A DNA stretch of 64,000 nt from Methylophilus sp. Leaf416 (lineage in GTDB: Bacteria > Pseudomonadota > Gammaproteobacteria > Burkholderiales > Methylophilaceae), in assembly GCF_001424665.1 (NCBI RefSeq), contig NZ_LMQS01000001.1, positions 187,225 to 251,224 of the forward strand, in the 5' to 3' direction. The notes under the pieces are model-generated. The model searched no databases and was not told where the DNA came from. It was given only the letters and a program-made list of their open reading frames with translations. Shown here in pieces: positions 9,674-19,326 of this stretch (the first letter of the stretch is position 1; every line of letters begins with the position of its first letter). The position numbers and the translations under genes are program-made.

Positions 9674-10933
9674 ATGACCCAAAAATTCCAATCCATCAAA
9701 GGCTTCTATGACATTTTGCCGGAAGCCACCCCGCTCTGGTTCAAACTGGAAGACACCGCACGGAAAATCCTGAGCCAGTATGGCTACAACAATATTCGCA
9801 TGCCGGTGGTTGAACCCACGGAATTATTTGTACGCAGTGTGGGTGAACATACCGATATTGTCGAAAAAGAAATGTATGCCTGGGAAGATGCGCTCAACGG
9901 CGACAAACTCACCCTGCGCCCGGAAGGCACTGCAGGCTGTGTCCGCGCCGTGGTCGAGCACAACCTGACTTACAACGGCCCTCAACGCCTGTGGTATATG
10001 GGCCCAATGTTCCGCCATGAAAACGTGCAGAAAGGCCGCCAGCGCCAGTTTCACCAGATCGGTGTTGAAGCATTTGGTTTTGAGGGCCCGGATGTAGATG
10101 CCGAGCAAATCGTGCTATTGGCTCGTTTGTGGCAGGCGCTAGGTATCCAGGACGTAGAGTTACAGATTAATAGCATTGGTGATGCCGATGAGCGAGCGCA
10201 ATACCGTGAAACACTGATCAGCTATTTTGAGCAACATGCTGAGCTGTTGGATGAAGATGCCAAACGGCGTTTGCACCATAACCCCTTACGCATACTGGAT
10301 AGCAAAAATCCGCGTATGCAAAACATCTGTGAGGCAGCGCCTAAACTCATGGATGGTCTGGGTGAAACGTCTAAACAACATTTTGCACAGTTGTGCGCCC
10401 TGCTTACTCAGTCCGGCATTGCTTACACCATTAATCATCGCCTGGTACGCGGCCTGGATTACTATAACCGCACCGTTTTTGAATGGGTGACAACAAAACT
10501 GGGTGCACAAGGCACCATCGCTGGTGGCGGGCGCTACGATACCCTGGTAGAGCGTATTGGTGGCAACCCTACCCCTGCCTGTGGCTTTGGTATTGGCCTG
10601 GAGCGTGTATTTCTGCTCATGCAGGAATACGGCATCAACGCTCAGAACCAGCCTGATATTTACCTCGTTAACGTGGGTGAGCTGGCAGAACAAAAAGCCT
10701 TTACCGTGGCGGAAACCCTGCGTAATATGGGGCTGAGTGTGGTCCTGCATGCTGGCGGGGGTAGCTTTAAATCACAGATGAAAAAAGCAGACCGTAGCGG
10801 TGCCCGCTTCGCTGCCATTTTTGGCGATGATGAAGCAGCTGCCGATGAAATTAGCTTGAAACCTATGCTTGGTCAGGGCGAACAAACCCGCGTCAGTATT
10901 GAGCAAGTGCCGGTTATCGTACAACCGGCTTGA
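9674..10933 (+). CDS. hisS: Histidine-tRNA ligase
   Basis: 419 residues, a class II aminoacyl-tRNA synthetase that charges tRNA-His. Motif 2 is in MFRHENVQKGRQRQFHQIG. The histidine-specific motifs are RGLDYYNRTVFEW near 259 and GGGRYD near 283. Motif 3 is GFGIGLERVFLL near 303. The C-terminal anticodon-binding domain begins around 325. The ATG at 9674 follows a 21-base gap after ispG. The end overlaps another open frame, but that overlapping N-terminus is not part of the next gene, whose real start is 11040. Confidence 0.97.
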   Translation: MTQKFQSIKGFYDILPEATPLWFKLEDTARKILSQYGYNNIRMPVVEPTELFVRSVGEHTDIVEKEMYAWEDALNGDKLTLRPEGTAGCVRAVVEHNLTYNGPQRLWYMGPMFRHENVQKGRQRQFHQIGVEAFGFEGPDVDAEQIVLLARLWQALGIQDVELQINSIGDADERAQYRETLISYFEQHAELLDEDAKRRLHHNPLRILDSKNPRMQNICEAAPKLMDGLGETSKQHFAQLCALLTQSGIAYTINHRLVRGLDYYNRTVFEWVTTKLGAQGTIAGGGRYDTLVERIGGNPTPACGFGIGLERVFLLMQEYGINAQNQPDIYLVNVGELAEQKAFTVAETLRNMGLSVVLHAGGGSFKSQMKKADRSGARFAAIFGDDEAAADEISLKPMLGQGEQTRVSIEQVPVIVQPA

Positions 10934-10951
10934 GAAACACAAGGAAAACGG

Positions 10952-11035
10952 ATGTCTGAATATACATACTCTTTTACATCCTTTTCAACGAAGTTGTTGC
11001 CTGCATCCAGAAAAGTCGATTGCGTATTTTTATAG
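10952..11035 (+). CDS. Possible 27-residue small protein or leader peptide
   Basis: A 27-codon frame (MSEYTYSFTSF to VDCVFL, then TAG) with a good ribosome site: AAGGA about seven bases before the ATG. It fills the gap between hisS and the first ABC ATPase and ends four bases before that gene's ATG, which has no Shine-Dalgarno of its own. This suggests translational coupling. I recognise no family, signal peptide or membrane helix. It could equally be a chance frame. Confidence 0.3.
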   Translation: MSEYTYSFTSFSTKLLPASRKVDCVFL

Positions 11036-11039
11036 CTTC

Positions 11040-11864
11040 ATGAACGAAATCTTACGTATTGATCAGTTAAGTATCTATCCTGCCCATGCGCCGGAACGAA
11101 AACTGGTGCATCACGTATCCCTGTCATTAGCGCGCGGAAAAACCACCTGTATTGTCGGCGAATCCGGTAGCGGAAAAAGCCTCACTGCACTGAGCGTGAT
11201 GAAGTTACTGTCTCCACAATTACATATGCAGGGCCAGGTGTTATTCCAGGGGCAAGACATCACAGGCCTGGGCGAAAAAGCCATGCAAAGCATACGTGGC
11301 CGACAAATAGGCATGATTTTTCAAGAACCCATGACCTCGTTAAATCCCGTGTTGACCGTAGGCTTTCAAATCGGTGAGCCATTGCAAACCCATTTAGGGC
11401 TTAAAGGCGTTGCACTCAAACAGAAAGTCGCCGATTTATTGCAGCAAGTAGGCATTGACCCGACCCGTGCCAATAGCTATCCAGATGAGCTTTCTGGCGG
11501 CCAGCGGCAACGGGTGATGATTGCCATGAGTATTGCTTGTGAACCGGCTTTACTGATCGCAGATGAGCCAACCACCGCACTCGATGTAACTGTTCAGGCA
11601 CAGGTATTGGCTTTGTTGAAAGCACTCAAAGACCGCATGCAGATGGCGATGCTGTTTATCACGCATGATTTCGGCGTAGTGGCGGATATTGCCGATGAAG
11701 TCATTGTCATGTTCAGGGGTGAAATTGTGGAAGTGGGCAGCGTAGAGCAGGTACTGCATAGCCCGCAACACCCGTATACCAAAGCCTTGTTAGCTTGCGT
11801 ACCAGACGCTGAAGGTAAAAAAACACTACAGCCTATGACCTATGATTGGTTAACCCCTGCCTGA
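11040..11864 (+). CDS. Peptide-type ABC transporter ATP-binding protein (DppD/OppD-like)
   Basis: 274 residues from the ATG at 11040. ATPase subunit resembling the OppD/DppD half of dipeptide and oligopeptide importers and the N-terminal half of YejF. Walker A is GESGSGKS (40-47), the Q-loop is [12 protein letters not shown], the signature is LSGGQRQRV, Walker B is [12 protein letters not shown], and the switch histidine is in FITHDFG. The C-terminus keeps the short oligopeptide-family tail ([13 protein letters not shown]). It is followed four bases later by the partner ATPase. No permease or binding protein is adjacent, so substrate is unknown. The pair interrupts the usual hisS-yfgM order. 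Confidence 0.9.
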   Translation: MNEILRIDQLSIYPAHAPERKLVHHVSLSLARGKTTCIVGESGSGKSLTALSVMKLLSPQLHMQGQVLFQGQDITGLGEKAMQSIRGRQIGMIFQEPMTSLNPVLTVGFQIGEPLQTHLGLKGVALKQKVADLLQQVGIDPTRANSYPDELSGGQRQRVMIAMSIACEPALLIADEPTTALDVTVQAQVLALLKALKDRMQMAMLFITHDFGVVADIADEVIVMFRGEIVEVGSVEQVLHSPQHPYTKALLACVPDAEGKKTLQPMTYDWLTPA

Positions 11865-11874
11865 GGGAGTGCAT

Positions 11875-12684
11875 ATGTCTGATTTCATTCTGCAAGCACA
11901 TCACCTGGTAAAAACTTACACCCAGCGTACTGGCGCACTCGGGTTAGGCAATCATAGTATTCGCGCACTGGATGATGTCAGCCTGCAATTGAAACGCGGT
12001 ACCACACTCGCGATTGTCGGTGAATCCGGTAGTGGGAAATCCACCTTGGCCCGTGGAATATTGCGCTTGTTACCGCTGGATAGCGGCCAAGTGGTATTTG
12101 ACGGGGTAGATTTCCTGGCACTGGACAAATCTGCCTTACGGGTTGCCCGTCGCGATATTCAAATGATCTTCCAGGATCCATTTGCCTCGCTCAACCCCAG
12201 AATGCGGATAGGCGACATTATCGGTGAAGGCCTGGTCATCCACCGTATCGGCAATGCCAGCCAGCAGCGAGACGAAGTCATCAACATGCTGGAAAAAGTA
12301 GGATTAAAAGCTGAAGATGCGCAAAAGTATCCACACCAGTTCTCAGGTGGTCAGCGGCAACGCATAGGCATCGCACGTGCCTTGATTTTGCAACCCAAGC
12401 TCGTGGTATGTGATGAGCCGGTTTCTGCACTTGACGTCTCTGTACAGGCACAAATCCTGTTGTTGTTAAAACAATTACAACAGGAAATGGGGCTGAGTTA
12501 CCTGTTTATTACCCACGATTTAAGGGTGGTCAGACATATTGCAGATGAAGTGCTGGTCATGCAAAAAGGCAAAGTAATTGAGCAAGGAAGCGTAGAAAAC
12601 ATTTATAATGCACCCCAGCAAATTTATACACAACAATTACTTAGCGCAATTCCCGGTCAGGGCTTGCGTGCAGCAACCGCATAA
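11875..12684 (+). CDS. Peptide-type ABC transporter ATP-binding protein (DppF/OppF-like)
   Basis: 269 residues from the ATG at 11875, preceded by GAGGGAG; a GTG at 11869 lies inside that ribosome site and is unlikely. Second ATPase of the pair, like OppF/DppF. Walker A is GESGSGKST near residue 47, the Q-loop is MIFQDPFASLNP, the signature FSGGQRQRIGIARAL, and Walker B LVVCDEPVSALDVS. The end (IYTQQLLSAIPG) is the family tail. The two ATPases would form a heterodimer serving transmembrane subunits encoded elsewhere, perhaps YejB/YejE-like permeases, but that is inference. Confidence 0.9.
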   Translation: MSDFILQAHHLVKTYTQRTGALGLGNHSIRALDDVSLQLKRGTTLAIVGESGSGKSTLARGILRLLPLDSGQVVFDGVDFLALDKSALRVARRDIQMIFQDPFASLNPRMRIGDIIGEGLVIHRIGNASQQRDEVINMLEKVGLKAEDAQKYPHQFSGGQRQRIGIARALILQPKLVVCDEPVSALDVSVQAQILLLLKQLQQEMGLSYLFITHDLRVVRHIADEVLVMQKGKVIEQGSVENIYNAPQQIYTQQLLSAIPGQGLRAATA

Positions 12685-12716
12685 TCACTCATACTAAAAA
12701 ATAAGCAGGAAATATC

Positions 12717-13355
12717 ATGGCGTACGATTTGGAAGAACAGGAACAACTCGACGAATTCAGAGTTTGGTGGAACAAAAACGGCAAGATGGCAATCCGCCTG
12801 GTATTGGTTGCTATCGTTGCCTATGCCGGCTGGCAAGGTTACCAATCCTGGATGAACAGTAAAGCCACAGCGGCTTCTACTGCCTATCAAACACTGGTCA
12901 GCACTTCATTGCTCGACGTAGATAGCAAAAAAGCCGAGCAAATCTCTAAAGATGCACAAGCATTACAAAATGATTTCAGCATGACACCTTATGCAGGCAG
13001 AGCTGCTTTGTTTGCAGCGCGCGCCTTGCATCTGGCGAAACAAAATGAAGCCGCCGAAAAACAATTGCACTGGGCGATGGCTGAAGCCAAAGAACCTGCT
13101 ATCAAACAAATGGCTGCGATTGAAATTGCAGGTCTGCAAATCGAACGTAATGCACTGGATGATGCCAAGAAAACTCTTGAAGCTATCAACGACAAAGGGT
13201 TTGATGGACTGAAAAACACCATGCTGGGTGATATCTACATTGCAAAGAAACAGGATAAAGAAGCGAAAGAAGCCTATCTGCAGGCGCTTAAAGGTCTGGA
13301 TCCTGAAGGTAAACTGTTTTACCTGACTCAGCAAAAACTGGACGCATTGGGTTAA
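12717..13355 (+). CDS. yfgM: YfgM-family membrane TPR protein (ancillary SecYEG translocon subunit)
   Basis: 212 residues. Inner-membrane protein with a short cytoplasmic N-terminus (MAYDLEEQEQLDEFRVWW), one membrane helix at about 25-42, and a periplasmic tetratricopeptide domain. In Escherichia coli YfgM binds the SecYEG-PpiD translocon and hands over exported proteins. The N-terminal acidic EEQEQLDEF block followed by WWNKNGK is diagnostic. Its place directly before bamB is conserved. ATG at 12717 follows GCAGGAAATATC. Only two bases separate it from bamB. Confidence 0.9.
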   Translation: MAYDLEEQEQLDEFRVWWNKNGKMAIRLVLVAIVAYAGWQGYQSWMNSKATAASTAYQTLVSTSLLDVDSKKAEQISKDAQALQNDFSMTPYAGRAALFAARALHLAKQNEAAEKQLHWAMAEAKEPAIKQMAAIEIAGLQIERNALDDAKKTLEAINDKGFDGLKNTMLGDIYIAKKQDKEAKEAYLQALKGLDPEGKLFYLTQQKLDALG

Positions 13356-13356
13356 C

Positions 13357-14577
13357 ATGCAACGCTTGTCCAGTCTCCCTGCCCTGCGTATGAAAAAACC
13401 AACCTCGATTAATGCTTTCACGCTGGCTGCCTTGTTATTGCTTGGCAGCAGCCTCACCGCGTGTACCGCGTTTAATGATGTGAAAACCAATTTGAGTGAA
13501 AGTATTTTCGGGGCTGAGCCTGCTAATCCGCCAGTTGAACTTGAAGATATCAAGAGTTCATACGAAACGCGCGTAGCATGGTCAACAGATGTGGGCGAAG
13601 CGGGTCGTTATACCTACGCGCCGGTGCTGGCTGATAACATGATTTATGCCGTCAATGCCGAGGGCAGCGTGATGCAACTCTCTGCTGACAATGGCAAAAT
13701 CTTATGGCGCACTGAGCTGGATGAAGCCATTAGCAGCAGTGCTGGCATTGGTGGCGGGCTGGTACTGGCTGGCACCAATAAGGGTCATTTATTTGCGCTG
13801 AACATGAATGGCAAAAAGCTGTGGAGTGCGATTCTCAGCAGCGAGATTCAGGGACAACCGCGTTACTATGACGGTACCGTCATTGTCCGCACCAGTGATC
13901 ATCATATTTACGGCATTGATGCTGCTGACGGCCGCCGCAAATGGGTATACGAACGCGCCACCCCATCGCTGTCACTTAAAAACCAGGCCGGGATTGTCGT
14001 GGATGGCGGTGCTATCTACGCAGGTTTTCCAGGTGGCAAACTGGTTGCTATCCGCGCCGACAATGGCAAACTCCTATGGGAAGCCACCGTCGCCCAGCCT
14101 AAAGGCGTGACTGAAATCGAGCGTATCGCAGATATCACCAGCCTGCCGTTTGTGGATGGCGCTTTCGTTTATGTAGTTGCTTACCAAGGCAAGGTAGCTG
14201 GCGTTGATCGCCAGCGTGGGCAGATTGCCTGGAGCCGTGATATTTCCAGCTATGTTGGCCTGACGGTTGATAACAGCAAAATTTATTTAAGCCACACCAT
14301 TGGTTCTGTTTACTCTTTGGATAACAGCAATGGTAAAACTTACTGGCGCCAGGGTAACCTTGGTTACCGCCACCTGACCGTGCCATTACCGTTAAGTAAT
14401 GTGGTTGCAGTGGGCGATCTCGAAGGCTATATACATTTATTAAGTCAGGATGATGGCAGCTTTGTAGGCCGCATTCAGCTTGGCTCCAAACCAATCATGT
14501 CACTGGTTGCGGGAACGAATAACCAGTTTCTGGCGCAATCACGTGATGGGCACATTTATGCCGTCACATACAAGTAA
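13357..14577 (+). CDS. bamB: Outer membrane assembly lipoprotein BamB
   Basis: Up to 406 residues. Lipoprotein of the BAM complex that inserts beta-barrel proteins in the outer membrane. After a signal peptide with lipobox LTAC, the protein is an eight-bladed PQQ-type beta-propeller: repeated blocks such as [47 protein letters not shown] and [16 protein letters not shown]. Two starts are possible: 13357, two bases after yfgM, or 13390 ([10 protein letters not shown]), which gives a cleaner signal peptide. Its TAA overlaps the der ATG by one base. No PQQ cofactor is bound in this family despite the repeat name. Confidence 0.93.
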   Translation: MQRLSSLPALRMKKPTSINAFTLAALLLLGSSLTACTAFNDVKTNLSESIFGAEPANPPVELEDIKSSYETRVAWSTDVGEAGRYTYAPVLADNMIYAVNAEGSVMQLSADNGKILWRTELDEAISSSAGIGGGLVLAGTNKGHLFALNMNGKKLWSAILSSEIQGQPRYYDGTVIVRTSDHHIYGIDAADGRRKWVYERATPSLSLKNQAGIVVDGGAIYAGFPGGKLVAIRADNGKLLWEATVAQPKGVTEIERIADITSLPFVDGAFVYVVAYQGKVAGVDRQRGQIAWSRDISSYVGLTVDNSKIYLSHTIGSVYSLDNSNGKTYWRQGNLGYRHLTVPLPLSNVVAVGDLEGYIHLLSQDDGSFVGRIQLGSKPIMSLVAGTNNQFLAQSRDGHIYAVTYK

Positions 14578-16010
14578 TGTTACCTACCATTGTTCTAGTT
14601 GGCCGACCAAACGTCGGCAAATCCACTTTATTTAACCGCCTGACCCGGTCAAGAGATGCGCTAGTCGCTGACCTGCCTGGGCTGACACGTGACCGTCACT
14701 ACGGCCGCGGCATGGGCGCAAGCCAGCCGTATCTGGTGATTGATACCGGTGGCTTTGAGCCGACTGCTGATAGCGGCATTCTGAAAGAAATGGCGAAGCA
14801 GACTTTACTAGCCATTGATGAAGCGGATGTGATTATTTTCCTGGTGGATGCCCGTGCTGGCCTTACGCCACAGGAATTCACAATTGCGCAGACTTTGCGT
14901 AGAGCCCAGCGCCCTGTATTACTAGCCGTCAACAAAACAGAAGGCATGCGCAAAGCCGTTGTCAGCGCAGATTTTCATGAGCTGGGCATCGGCGAGCCAC
15001 TGTCGATTTCGTCTGCGCATGGCGAAGGCGTACGCGACTTGATCGAAATCGCACTTGAAACCATTGCTGATAAGCTGGAAGAAGAGTCCGCCCCCGTCAA
15101 CCCAGATACGCCAAGAATTGCGATTGTTGGTCGTCCAAACGTGGGTAAATCTACCCTGGTGAATGCCCTGCTTGGTGAAGACCGGGTCATTGCATTTGAT
15201 GAGCCTGGTACTACACGCGACTCAATTGAAATTGAACTTGAAAAAGACGGCAAAAATTACATCATTATTGATACCGCGGGTGTGCGCAAACGCGGCAAAG
15301 TGTTTGAAGCGGTCGAGAAATTTTCTGTCGTTAAAACCATGCAGGCGATTGAAGACGCCAACGTCGCCATTCTGGTAGTCGATGCCAAAGAAGGTATCAC
15401 CGAACAAGATGCGCACGTGGCTGCGTATATCCTGGATTCTGGCCGTGCATTAGTGGTCGCCATTAACAAATGGGACGGTTTGCAAGACGATGAACGTGAG
15501 TGGATCAAACGCGAAATTGACCGTAAATTGCAATTCCTGGACTTTGCCAAATTCCACTATATTTCTGCCCTGCGTAAAAAGGGCCTGAATGAATTACTGG
15601 GTTCTGTTGATGTCGCCTTTAAAGCGGCCATGGCCAAACTGGCAACGCCTCAATTAACGCGCGTACTGGGTGAAGCGACCACGCAGCACCAGCCACCCAT
15701 TACCCGTGGAATCCGCCCGAAATTGCGCTATGCGCACCAGGGTGGTAGTAATCCGCCGATTGTGGTTGTGCACGGCAATCATATTGATGGCATCAAGGAT
15801 AGCTATACCCGTTACCTCGAAGGCATTTTCCGCAAAGCTTTCCAACTGGTCGGGACGCCATTAAGAGTGCAATATCACAAAGGTGATAACCCGTTTGATA
15901 AAGAAGACGAGCGCAAACAAGGCGAAGGCCTAGTAACCATGCGTCGCCGCAAGAACGAACTCAGAGCAAAACTCAAGCAACGCAACGAAAAAAATAAAAC
16001 CAAAAAATAA
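14577..16010 (+). CDS. der: Ribosome biogenesis GTPase Der (EngA)
   Basis: 477 residues. Essential GTPase with two tandem G domains and a KH-like domain, needed for 50S subunit maturation. P-loops GRPNVGKST occur near residues 9 and 187; DTGGFE and DTAGVRK are the G3 motifs, and NKTE and NKWD the G4 motifs. The KH-like domain begins near 360 ([14 protein letters not shown], then the HGNHID block). The tail is lysine-rich. The ATG shares a base with the bamB stop. The gene ends the cluster and is followed by a strong terminator. Confidence 0.97.
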   Translation: MLPTIVLVGRPNVGKSTLFNRLTRSRDALVADLPGLTRDRHYGRGMGASQPYLVIDTGGFEPTADSGILKEMAKQTLLAIDEADVIIFLVDARAGLTPQEFTIAQTLRRAQRPVLLAVNKTEGMRKAVVSADFHELGIGEPLSISSAHGEGVRDLIEIALETIADKLEEESAPVNPDTPRIAIVGRPNVGKSTLVNALLGEDRVIAFDEPGTTRDSIEIELEKDGKNYIIIDTAGVRKRGKVFEAVEKFSVVKTMQAIEDANVAILVVDAKEGITEQDAHVAAYILDSGRALVVAINKWDGLQDDEREWIKREIDRKLQFLDFAKFHYISALRKKGLNELLGSVDVAFKAAMAKLATPQLTRVLGEATTQHQPPITRGIRPKLRYAHQGGSNPPIVVVHGNHIDGIKDSYTRYLEGIFRKAFQLVGTPLRVQYHKGDNPFDKEDERKQGEGLVTMRRRKNELRAKLKQRNEKNKTKK

Positions 16011-16030
16011 TACTCACTTGCATTCAAATA

Positions 16031-16057
16031 AAAAAGGGACATTGCTGTCCCTTTTTT
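16031..16057. terminator. Bidirectional Rho-independent terminator between der and sppA
   Basis: Perfect stem AAAAAGGGACA / TGTCCCTTTTT with loop TTGC. T-runs on both strands would stop der (plus) and sppA (minus). Confidence 0.9.
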
Positions 16058-16089
16058 ATTGCTTCATTTCTATGATTTCTCTTGTGCGA

Positions 16090-17082
16090 TTATCTAAGTA
16101 TTGGCAAAAGGTTTTTGGCGTTCAATCCTAATTCTTGACCCATACTCGCACCCAGTTTTTTGGCAAAGCGGTCAACCACTGTTTCCTGGTAAGTGAAATC
16201 TACAATATCAGATTGCTTGATGATTTCACGTGCTACATAATCCGCGCTGCCTTCAGCATCGGCCAAGCCAAGTTTGATACTTTCTTCACCATTCCAGAAC
16301 AAGCCACTGAACGTCTGTTCATTTTCTTTCAGACGGTTACCACGGCCTTCGCGCACCACTTTAATAAATTGTTGGTGAATCTGGTCCAGCATGTTTTGTG
16401 CAAAGGCTTGTTGTTTTGGATTCACGGGTGAGAATGGATCCAGCATGCCTTTGTTTTCACCAGCAGTCATCAACCGACGTTCTACGCCGACTTTTTTCAT
16501 TAACTCGGTGAACCCATAGCCATCCATCAGTACACCGATAGAACCAACGATACTGGCTTTATCGACAAAGATTTTATCAGCCGCCACGGCTATGTAGTAT
16601 CCGCCCGAAGCGCAGATATCTTCAACGACCGCGTATACGGGCACTTCAGGGTGCAATTTACGCTGACGATGAATTTCATCATTAATAATTCCAGCTTGTA
16701 CCGGGCTGCCGCCTGGGCTGTTGATACGCAGAATAATGCCTTTGGTACCTTTATGGTCATAGGCGTCTTTCAGGCTGCTGATGACAGCATCAGCATTCAC
16801 CTGGCCACCAGCCTCAATCACACCATTGATGTCTATCAGTGCAGTATGTGCCAGTGAAGAGTTTTTGTTTGCCCCTACCCAGCCCAATAACATCAGTAGC
16901 AAGAAAAAAAGGTAGATAAAAGTTAACGACTTGAATAACACAGACCAGCGTCTTGATACTTTTTGCTCTTGCAAGCCGGCTAATGCTATTTTTTCCAGAC
17001 TGGAAATCGCGGCCCCTTGTGAAGGCTGGTTATTATTCAGTTCTGGCGACTGCTGGTTTTCTTCTTGCATATCAACTTTCAT
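16090..17082 (-). CDS. sppA: Signal peptide peptidase SppA-type (S49 serine protease)
   Basis: 330 residues, the short form of membrane-anchored S49 protease that degrades cleaved signal peptides. A cytoplasmic N-terminus is followed by a membrane helix at about 50-70 and a periplasmic catalytic domain. The serine nucleophile is in CASGGYYIA and the general-base lysine lies downstream in the DKASIVGSIGV region. RINSPGGSPVQAG is the oxyanion-side block. The ATG at 17082 has no clear ribosome site; ATG at 17070 has GAAAG upstream and is an equal candidate. Downstream of the Rieske and phosphatase genes on the same strand. Confidence 0.9.
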   Translation of the reverse strand: MKVDMQEENQQSPELNNNQPSQGAAISSLEKIALAGLQEQKVSRRWSVLFKSLTFIYLFFLLLMLLGWVGANKNSSLAHTALIDINGVIEAGGQVNADAVISSLKDAYDHKGTKGIILRINSPGGSPVQAGIINDEIHRQRKLHPEVPVYAVVEDICASGGYYIAVAADKIFVDKASIVGSIGVLMDGYGFTELMKKVGVERRLMTAGENKGMLDPFSPVNPKQQAFAQNMLDQIHQQFIKVVREGRGNRLKENEQTFSGLFWNGEESIKLGLADAEGSADYVAREIIKQSDIVDFTYQETVVDRFAKKLGASMGQELGLNAKNLLPILR

Positions 17083-17170
17083 TAATAAATTTTAGTCACT
17101 CTAGTTTTGGTTACTTCAACAATTTTAATCAGTTTGCCACTAATTAGTCATTCTGCGCTAAAAGAAATGG

Positions 17171-17521
17171 CTAAAACTGATCCAGATGCACTGTCACAAT
17201 ACCGTCCTGTTCACTGACTGGGATAGGCGACAATGATTTACCCTGGCATGGTCCCACGATACAACGTCCGCTCTGAGGAGAATACATGGCGCCATGAGTC
17301 GCGCAAATCAACCATTCCTGGGTCATATTGAAAAATTTCCCATGTTCCCAGTCCAGCTCTACCGGTACATGCGCGCAACGATTCACGTACGCATAGGGTT
17401 TACCCTGAAAACGCACGACAAAACCAGTGGCGTGTGGCCCCAATATAGGCATGGCAAAGCGCAGCCCATCGCCCTTCTCCAGCAGATCGTCGCTGTTAAA
17501 TTTCAATATGGTTTCATTCAT
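17171..17521 (-). CDS. Small Rieske [2Fe-2S] protein
   Basis: 116 residues from the ATG at 17521. A stand-alone Rieske domain with the cluster ligands CxH (RCAHVPVELDW) and CxxH (CATHGAMYSP), followed by the GRCIVGPCQG segment. Such proteins resemble NirD and ferredoxin components of oxygenases, but no partner enzyme is encoded here, so the electron acceptor is unknown. The start is chosen because ATGA overlaps the upstream phosphatase TGA and GGA sits six bases before it; an in-frame ATG at 17539 is possible. The order rluC, phosphatase, Rieske, sppA recurs in betaproteobacteria. Confidence 0.88.
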   Translation of the reverse strand: MNETILKFNSDDLLEKGDGLRFAMPILGPHATGFVVRFQGKPYAYVNRCAHVPVELDWEHGKFFNMTQEWLICATHGAMYSPQSGRCIVGPCQGKSLSPIPVSEQDGIVTVHLDQF

Positions 17522-18171
17522 ATGGATTCCAGCAACCATGCGCTCAATGTTGTCACATCATTAAACATATGATTCGGCGAATACTGCTGTAAATGTGTGG
17601 CAGTTTGCGAGCCGTATGTCACGGCAGCTGTGATTACACCGGCATTCTTGCCCATTTGCATGTCATATTGCGAGTCGCCTATCATCAAGGTGCGCTCAGG
17701 CATGACCACCAGTTCATCCATCAACTCATCCAGCATTTGCGGATGTGGCTTCGAAAAACATTCATCTACCGTTTTGGTAGCACTGAAATATTTAGCAAGG
17801 CCAGATTGCTGCAAGGCAGTGTTCAATCCTCGTCGGCCCTTACCGGTAGCAACAGCCTGCTTACAGCCTTTTCGGGCGATGCTAGCAATCGTCTCAGCAA
17901 TACCGGAAAACAGCAGAATAGTATTTTCAGCTGCGTAATAATGCTGGTTGTAATGGGTGATCAGCGCCTGTGCCTGAAAGTTGGGAATATCGCCAAAAAG
18001 TACCTCAATCGATTCACGCAAACCCAGACCGATGATGCTGCGCGCACGCGCTTCACTTAATGCGGGCAACCCTGCTTCGGCGGCCGCTTTAATCAGCGCC
18101 TGCGTAATCATGCCGGTGGAGTCCGCGATGGTGCCATCCCAATCCCAGACAATTAAATCAAACTGCTTCAC
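17518..18171 (-). CDS. HAD-superfamily phosphatase, phosphoglycolate phosphatase-like
   Basis: 217 residues. The haloacid dehalogenase nucleophile motif is WDWDGTIADSTG near residue 10, motif II is VATGKG near 110, the lysine motif is in SKPHPQMLDELM, and motif IV is MIGDSQYDMQMGKNAG. A helical cap lies between residues 15 and 80. The family includes Gph, which removes phosphate from 2-phosphoglycolate, but substrate cannot be read from sequence. It sits 33 bases downstream of rluC and overlaps the Rieske gene, so the cluster is probably one transcript. Confidence 0.88.
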   Translation of the reverse strand: MKQFDLIVWDWDGTIADSTGMITQALIKAAAEAGLPALSEARARSIIGLGLRESIEVLFGDIPNFQAQALITHYNQHYYAAENTILLFSGIAETIASIARKGCKQAVATGKGRRGLNTALQQSGLAKYFSATKTVDECFSKPHPQMLDELMDELVVMPERTLMIGDSQYDMQMGKNAGVITAAVTYGSQTATHLQQYSPNHMFNDVTTLSAWLLESI

Positions 18172-18204
18172 ATGTAACCTTCGTTTTTTAGATCAAGAAA
18201 AACA

Positions 18205-19326
18205 TTATTCAGCATTTAGTTGACGCTGATATTGCAGGAAATTTTCCAGTTCTTCCGGTAAAGGAGCCACTAAATGTAACGGCTCTCCGGTTAATGGATG
18301 CGCAATACGCGTTTCGCTGGAATGTAAATACATGCGCTTCAAGCGCTGTTTGCTTAGCTGCTTGTTTAACGCAAAATCACCATATTTATCGTCACCGAGA
18401 ATAGGAAAGCCCAGATGAGACAATTGCACGCGTAACTGATGCGTGCGTCCGGTAATCAATTTCGCCTGTAATAAACTATATTGCCCAAGTGGTTCTTGCA
18501 AATAAAACCAGGTTTCAGAAACTTGGGTTTCAACCTCAAACCTGCCTTTGGCTGCCTGCTGTTTTGCAATCACACCACTGGATTTGAGCGATTTCCGGCC
18601 GCCAGGTTCAGTGTTGAGTAAAGGTTGCTCAACTACATGTACTCGCCGCTCGCCACTTTCAGTGACAAACTTTTGCAAATCCAGCGTGACTTTCTTTTTC
18701 GCATCCTGCCACTGCCCCTGCACCATCATGACATAGCGTTTATCCATCTTGTGCTGGCGCATGGCTTCATGCAAAGCTGTTAAGGCAGAGCGCTTCTTGG
18801 CAATCATCAGTACGCCGGAAGTTTCCCGGTCCAACCTGTGCACTAACTCAAGAAATTTCGCTTGTGGCCTTTCCAGGCGTAATTGCTCAATCACACCAAG
18901 GCTGATGCCGCTGCCACCATGCACCGCCATACCGGCAGGTTTATTCAAGGCTAGCATGGCGTCATCTTCATAAATGACCATCTCTGCAAGCTTGGCTTTC
19001 ACTATTGGCAAACCAGGTTTAGGCGCAGCTTCCGCAATACGTATGGGTGGCACCCTGACCTCGTCACCGAGTTGCAAACGATATTCGGCAGTGACCCGCT
19101 TTTTATTGACACGCACTTCACCGCTACGCAAGATGCGATAGACATGGCTTTTAGGGACGCCTTTGAGCACCTTAGCCAGGTAGTTATCCACGCGTTGTGT
19201 TTCAGACGCTTCATCTACAAGCAATAGCGTTACCCGGTCACTGGCCGGTTTATCCTGATGGCTGAAAGGCTTTTCAGGGCTTGCAAACGCCACCTGTAAT
19301 GGTGATGATTGTGAATTCGAGGTCAT
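18205..19326 (-). CDS. rluC: Ribosomal large subunit pseudouridine synthase RluC-type
   Basis: 373 residues. Converts specific uridines of 23S rRNA to pseudouridine (955, 2504 and 2580 in Escherichia coli). An S4 RNA-binding domain occupies about 47-105 (DNYLAKVLKGVPKSHVYRIL). The catalytic domain carries the aspartate in HRLDRETSGVL near residue 165 and later GRTHQLRVQLSHLGFPILGDDKYG. It is longer than the 319-residue E. coli protein because of an N-terminal extension and an insertion around 220-255. Divergent from rne across a long gap, an arrangement common in proteobacteria. Confidence 0.94.
   Translation of the reverse strand: MTSNSQSSPLQVAFASPEKPFSHQDKPASDRVTLLLVDEASETQRVDNYLAKVLKGVPKSHVYRILRSGEVRVNKKRVTAEYRLQLGDEVRVPPIRIAEAAPKPGLPIVKAKLAEMVIYEDDAMLALNKPAGMAVHGGSGISLGVIEQLRLERPQAKFLELVHRLDRETSGVLMIAKKRSALTALHEAMRQHKMDKRYVMMVQGQWQDAKKKVTLDLQKFVTESGERRVHVVEQPLLNTEPGGRKSLKSSGVIAKQQAAKGRFEVETQVSETWFYLQEPLGQYSLLQAKLITGRTHQLRVQLSHLGFPILGDDKYGDFALNKQLSKQRLKRMYLHSSETRIAHPLTGEPLHLVAPLPEELENFLQYQRQLNAE

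Noticed and set aside
10869-11039. Long N-terminal extension of the first ABC ATPase overlapping hisS
   Set aside because: The extension is the out-of-frame end of hisS plus spacer and carries no ABC sequence; the ATG at 11040 gives the normal start.
12963-13553. 196-codon frame opposite yfgM and bamB
   Set aside because: It crosses two genes that are clearly real on the plus strand and shows no family features.
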